Assembly (NCBI GenBank): GCA_963832355.1 | Contig: CAWHTX010000014.1 | Coordinates: 630,026 to 694,025, forward strand | Reading direction: 5' to 3' | Source: DATFVA01 sp963832355 | Lineage (GTDB): Bacteria; Bacteroidota; Ignavibacteria; Ignavibacteriales; Ignavibacteriaceae | Length of the DNA: 64,000 nt | Shown: piece after piece, positions 59,315 through 64,000 of the stretch | Layout: every line of letters begins with the position of its first letter | Position numbering within the stretch: the first letter of the stretch is position 1 | Program-made: the position numbers and the translations under genes | Notes under the pieces: model-generated | What the model saw: the letters and a program-made list of their open reading frames with translations, nothing else | What the model was told of the DNA's origin: nothing | Database searches by the model: none

Positions 59315-61052
59315 ATGAAAAAATTGATACTCTTTATCTTCTTACTTTTTAATATTTGTAATTCAGGATCCGCAGAAGTTCGTTACGTAAGCCACTCAGG
59401 CAGCAACACACCTCCCTACCTTACCTGGGAAACAGCAGCCGATTCAATAATGAGCGCGGTAAATATTTCCTCATCCGGCGATACTATCTATGTGGCAAAT
59501 GGTGTATATGAGGAGGTGGTGGATATGATTGATGGACTAACGCTTATCGGTGCAGGTTCAGACAGCTGCATAATTGACACAAGGAATGTCCAAAATTATC
59601 CAGGCTATAGTATAGAGGTTGCTGACAGCTGTTTATTATCTAATTTTAATATTTATTCATTTAATAGTAGTACAGGTATAGGGATCTATATCGGAGGAGG
59701 CAATAGAAACTCAACAGTCAAACATTGTCAAATACAAGAGGCAAAATGGGGTATTGAAGTATGGACGGCCTTTCAAAACAAACCTCTTATTTATGAGAAT
59801 ATAGTTAGAAATACAGATACTGGAATCTCTAATCTTTTCTCGCAGGCGATCATCAAGAAAAATATTGTATTTGCGACTAATTATGGTTCTAGCGGTATAG
59901 GGGGCGGAACAAATTCCAGAGCTACATTTCTAAATAATATAGTTATATGTAATTCCTGTACTGATGCTTATGATGGAACGAATTCAATCGTAAAAAATAA
60001 TTTGTTTTATGGCAATGGTCATTTTGCAATGTTCTCCTACTCAGATATGATTCAGAATAATGTTATAATAGGAGAAGATGGGAATTGGGATGACGGCATA
60101 ATTGGAGCGGATCAAGATATAAGGAATAATCACATTGAAAATGCTACTATTGGTATCCGGTATGACCCAGGAGGAGGTTCTTTTATAATAGCTAAATATA
60201 ATAGCCTCTGGAATAACGAAACCAACTTTAAGAATTTCACGCCCGATACTACAAATTTTACTGCAAACCCGATGTTCAATGATGCATTTAATCAAGATTT
60301 TCACCTCCAGATGTTCTCACCTCTTATTGATGCCGGAGACCCAGCGATACTTGATGTAGATGGAAGCAGAAGTGATATAGGAATATACGGGGGGCCGTTG
60401 GGCGAACGTTATACTTATAGTGACCTGGCACCAGCAATACCATTTAACTTCACCGCCACTCTGGATACCAATTATATTATTTTAAGTTGGAACAAAAAAC
60501 ACTGAGGCCGATTTAAATCATTATAATCTTTACAGGGACACGGTTCAGGGTTTTGCAATAGATTCCACAAACTTAGTTGCTTCAGTAACTGATACATTTT
60601 ACCTGAATATAATCCCTCCTGGTATTTCAGATTATTACTTCAAGCTTACCGCAGTTGATAACCAGGGAAATGAATCAGACCCTTCGATTGAAAGGCACAT
60701 AGTATTAACCGGTATTGACAGGGATAATTCTCAAGGATTTAGCGATTATCGTCTATACCAGAATTTTCCCAATCCGTTCAACCCAACCACAAAGATTTCT
60801 TACCAGTTAAAGGAAAGAGGATATGTTAAGCTCTATGTCTATGATGTAAAAGGGGAGCTAATTAAGACTTTAGTAAACCAATATCAGGAAGGAGGTTATT
60901 ATGAGGTGGAATTCACCCCGGAGACACACAGTGCAACGGGCTCTGGAAAATCCAGGCTGGCTTCAGGAATTTATGTCTACCAGATAATGGTAAGCAATGA
61001 ACAAAACATTCCGGTTTTTACAGACATAAATAAAATGATCTATTTAAAATAA
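59315..61052 (+). pseudogene. T9SS-secreted beta-helix protein with one frameshift
   Basis: An ATG with a CAGGAG site begins a signal peptide (MKKLILFIFLLFNICNSGSA), followed by about 280 residues of right-handed parallel beta-helix (TLIGAGSDSCIIDTRN, GIGIYIGGGNRNSTV), a domain of the kind that binds polysaccharides. The frame breaks at 60500 in an A6 run (AACAAAAAACACT), where one base too many is present; with it corrected the sequence continues through an Fn3 domain and a full sorting domain (YQNFPNPFNPTTKISYQL, GIYVYQIM) to TAA at 61052. Complete length is about 578 residues. It is secreted and surface-attached through T9SS if intact. Confidence 0.75.
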
Positions 61053-61065
61053 AATGGAGTGAAAA

Positions 61066-64000
61066 ATGGGAAGTGGGCGCATATTATTTATACTTCTTTC
61101 ATCTATATTGGTTTATATGTTTTCAAACCAGATACAAGCTCAGGATACTTTACAAAGTTCAAATGAGTTCATAATCGGTTCTTTTATTGCCTCGACTAGC
61201 GATCCTGATTATACTTTTTATAATAACTACTACCAAGTGGTAGATTTAGGTTTAATTCTATTTTTCAGCGTGCTGTCAAGAACGTACCCGAATTAAACCA
61301 ACCCTCCAACTTTGATAGCCTGATGTTGTTCCCATATATCTATGCGGCGAATGATTCGGGAACAGGAACTGGAGCGTCACACGTTGATGCCCAATGCAGA
61401 ATATAGATTGGATTAGTTACTTTACGAGTGCCAAATATAGAAAATGGAAGCAGAAGGAGATCCGTTATTTAACGGCAACGTAAAAATAAGGCAAGGATTC
61501 GGTGATTATTATTCAGATCCAGATGGCACGGCGGGTTACAAAACGACTAATCAAACTCAGGTTGGTATAATTATCAAGGGGCCGGGTTACTATCAATATC
61601 CACGGTATACCTATACGCAGCCTGGATGGAATCCCCTGGGAATTCAATACAGAGCAGATTTCAGATTAAGAATCGATTCTCCTTCAGCAAATAGTGTGCC
61701 TGTATGTTCTTTATTCGTTACGACAACTTATTATGACACAGTATTTCACCATTGGAAAGAGGACATATTAGCTAGTAGCTTATTGACAACCGATAATTTG
61801 AGCACTTCGTATGAAGATTACTCACTCGATTACGATTACTACAATTACTTCAATGCAAATAACTTTCCTCAAGAAGATATGCCGAGATTTAAACCTTATT
61901 CAATAGAAGGCACCGAGGGACTGTCATTTAACATCGGGGCTAAAGTTCAATTCAAAGTACAATGGTCGGGGAATAAACAACTTTTTGTTGATCGGATAGA
62001 AGTTTTTGATCGTGGTCAACACGGAATCTGGAATAATTATTTCCAAGGTCAAATTAATCATAATAGTAATACTGTCGATAGTATTGTCACCGATAACGCT
62101 GCCTTTTTGGGCAATAAATTAAAATATTACTACACTATGGATGAACCCCATTCAATAGACTCTTACGAACCTCTTCGAGTAGTTCCCATATTCTTGATTC
62201 TTTGAATATTAACGCTGACTTGTTAACCCATTTTTATCCCGAATGGAATGGTCACCCGCTATGGTGATCCGACTTTCCCACAGTACGTTGCATTAGCTCA
62301 ACCCAAAAAACTCTTCTTCGGGCATGCCTCCTTCCACCATTGATAACACAAGAAACCCACCTGTGCCATTATCAAGAGATTTTTGGTTATATCATTTTAG
62401 AGCTAATTTGGCATTCTGCTCACCTAGGACAACCAGGTTTCTTTTTAGCAGCTCAATCATTTGGGTCATATCATTAAAGGAATGGCATAACTGAAAATGC
62501 TGCCTACTCCTTCTGAAGTTAAATGAAGAGACTATGCTTTCTTGAGCTCACGTGTCGCCAGGGAATTTACTACGAGAACTTTATTGTTACTGCTCGGATT
62601 GTGAAAATGCTGCTCTAGGACTTGTTGATTTTGCCGAGAATGGATATTCTAAAAGAGATATATGGTATACTGTTCAATCTCTAGCTTCGCGCCTAAAAGG
62701 GAAGCTTGGGAAAACTTTGATGACATTAAATTACGATGCTAATAACCCAGTTGATCGCGGTTATCTTGAAGATTATATCCATATTTAACAGATGACCGGC
62801 TGGAAACTGTTCTTACAGATGAAAGCGAGAGAAGCAGATATTTGGAACTCTATGTCGTGGTAGGAGAATACACCCCTGTCGATTTCCACCCTGGATTTTT
62901 TAGAAAAGAGAATGACAACAATTTCTTTCTACTGACTAATCTAGTTACTACTATGAATAAAACCGCAGGCATCGAGCTCTCCGGCCAACTGAATCTGGAA
63001 ATTACGTTAATATCCGGTTCAGGAATATTGAACCTCAATATAACTTTGATTCCAACCTTTACAGATACAATGATGGTCGATATGGATTTTCCTGCAGGTG
63101 AAGGTTATCTTTTCCAAAGTGGCACCTGTTGTAAAATATGGAGGAAAGCCGTATTCCAGCGAGACCATAAGTAGTAATACGACGCTTTATGAAGATATGA
63201 CTATCTAGAATGGAGCTACTCTTTACTGTAAACGCAACCTATGAATGCTACGGAAATATCTATACTAAAGGAAACGGGAAAATAGTTACAACAAACGGAG
63301 GCACAATTAATTTCCATAACGGTAAAGGTATTATCGCTCTATGCTATCCCCAGCTGATCGGAACATCCGCACAGACAATTATTTATTTTGGTTTTAGAAA
63401 ATAGTGGTTCGGGGGTACAATTACTACAAAATTCTCAATTCATTATGAATTACCGCATCTTAGTAATGCTGTGACCTTCTGAGGTGGAATTTTTCTTAAT
63501 TTTAAACTTCAAGAAATCATTCGCATCTCCAGAATACGAGCGGTTATGCGGTGAATCTCTCAGGTACATCGACAAGAGTTCCTGGAAATAAATTACTGCA
63601 CCTTTACAAAGTACCCATTACTGGATTTTTGGTGCCGGACAAAGTTCTTTTACGATAAGCTATAATACATTTAGAGTAAGAAATCTGCAATTAATTTAAG
63701 CCAGGTATCTAGCCCCCAAATTATAGGAAATACGATATTATCAATATTTTAATTCAAATAATGGCTACAGCTGAGCAGCTGCGGAGGTAATATAAGAGCG
63801 AATACAATATCTGGTCATAGCATTGGTGTATCACTGGCAAATTCATCTCCTCAGATCGGAGATAACCGGATTGAAAATAATTATGTAAACGGAATATATA
63901 TCGGGGCAGGTTGGGTATTCCGACTTAAGAAGTTCAATTGTTGGAAGACCGCCAATTTTTTATCCAATCTCCGGTTACAATATTATTCAGAACAATGGCG
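61066..64000 (+). pseudogene. Decayed secreted beta-helix surface protein, runs off window
   Basis: It starts 14 bases after the previous gene with a signal peptide (MGSGRILFILLSSILVYMFS) and FIIGSFIASTSD. Reading breaks near 61262 (missing T) and the protein continues as FQRAVKNVPELNQPSNFDSLM in the next frame, stops, and resumes in further frames at 61444-62205, 62552-62788, 62842-63174 and 63210-63404. The last 300 bases contain beta-helix-like sequence again (SGYNIIQNNG). At least six breaks make error alone unlikely; it is a remnant of a large gene. The 3' end is outside the window. Confidence 0.7.

Noticed and set aside
58870..59320. Right attachment site of the tRNA-Leu element
   Set aside because: No match to the tRNA 3' end (GTTCGAGTCCGGCCTTCGG) could be found here by reading, nor up to 64 kb.

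Overview
The window looks like chromosome of a Bacteroidota-Chlorobi group bacterium, most likely Ignavibacteria or a close relative. Pointers are secreted proteins ending in type IX secretion sorting domains (an FPNPFNPTT motif near 60.8 kb), a PorV/PorQ-like protein, a DUF4835 (PorD-like) protein, T9SS-associated Fn3-like domains, a serine-palmitoyltransferase-type enzyme, and a TTG / TAnnTTTG promoter. The taxonomy is inferred from these traits only.

The left part, up to about 29.8 kb, is ordinary chromosome with moderate GC. It holds an EF-G-like GTPase (cut by the window edge), small envelope proteins, a Maf/SpoIID/flippase-like operon, a MATE transporter, two tRNA-Ala genes and a STAS protein. 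A three-gene set follows that fits bacterial ceramide synthesis (SDR reductase, serine palmitoyltransferase-like enzyme, GNAT-like acyltransferase). Next come a HEAT-repeat cyclophilin and T9SS-linked outer-membrane proteins. A signalling block has two receiver-plus-class-III-cyclase proteins with complementary active-site losses and a hybrid histidine kinase with three receivers. gltX and glnS follow; both contain single-base insertions in this sequence.

From tRNA-Leu (29.88 kb) onward the DNA is visibly more AT-rich and accessory. A tyrosine integrase sits directly beside the tRNA. Behind it are (a) a minus-strand operon of a single-chain type IIG restriction-modification enzyme, a soluble Ser/Thr kinase and a TPR-FHA protein; (b) a plus-strand phage-type early module: a broken phiEco32-like amidoligase, a zinc protein, a class II glutamine amidotransferase, Gam-like, DUF932 and RadC-like proteins; (c) a minus-strand run of unrelated small genes (HEPN-like, DUF2971, TIR, Mrr-like endonuclease and others) separated by attC-like palindromic repeats, resembling a cluster of integron cassettes without an integron integrase; (d) phage or plasmid genes including a UDG-like protein, DUF4145, a primase-helicase next to an iteron-like repeat field, a radical SAM protein and a serine recombinase. 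No right-hand attachment site was found, so the element's right end is unknown.

The last 4.7 kb carry a frameshifted beta-helix T9SS protein and a heavily decayed relative that runs off the window. A conserved two-stem RNA-like element with an intrinsic terminator occurs three times (11.6, 49.1 and 51.4 kb), with covarying stem bases.

The strongest candidates for something undescribed are the R-M/kinase/FHA operon, the integrase-less cassette array, the repeated RNA element and the paired complementary cyclases.
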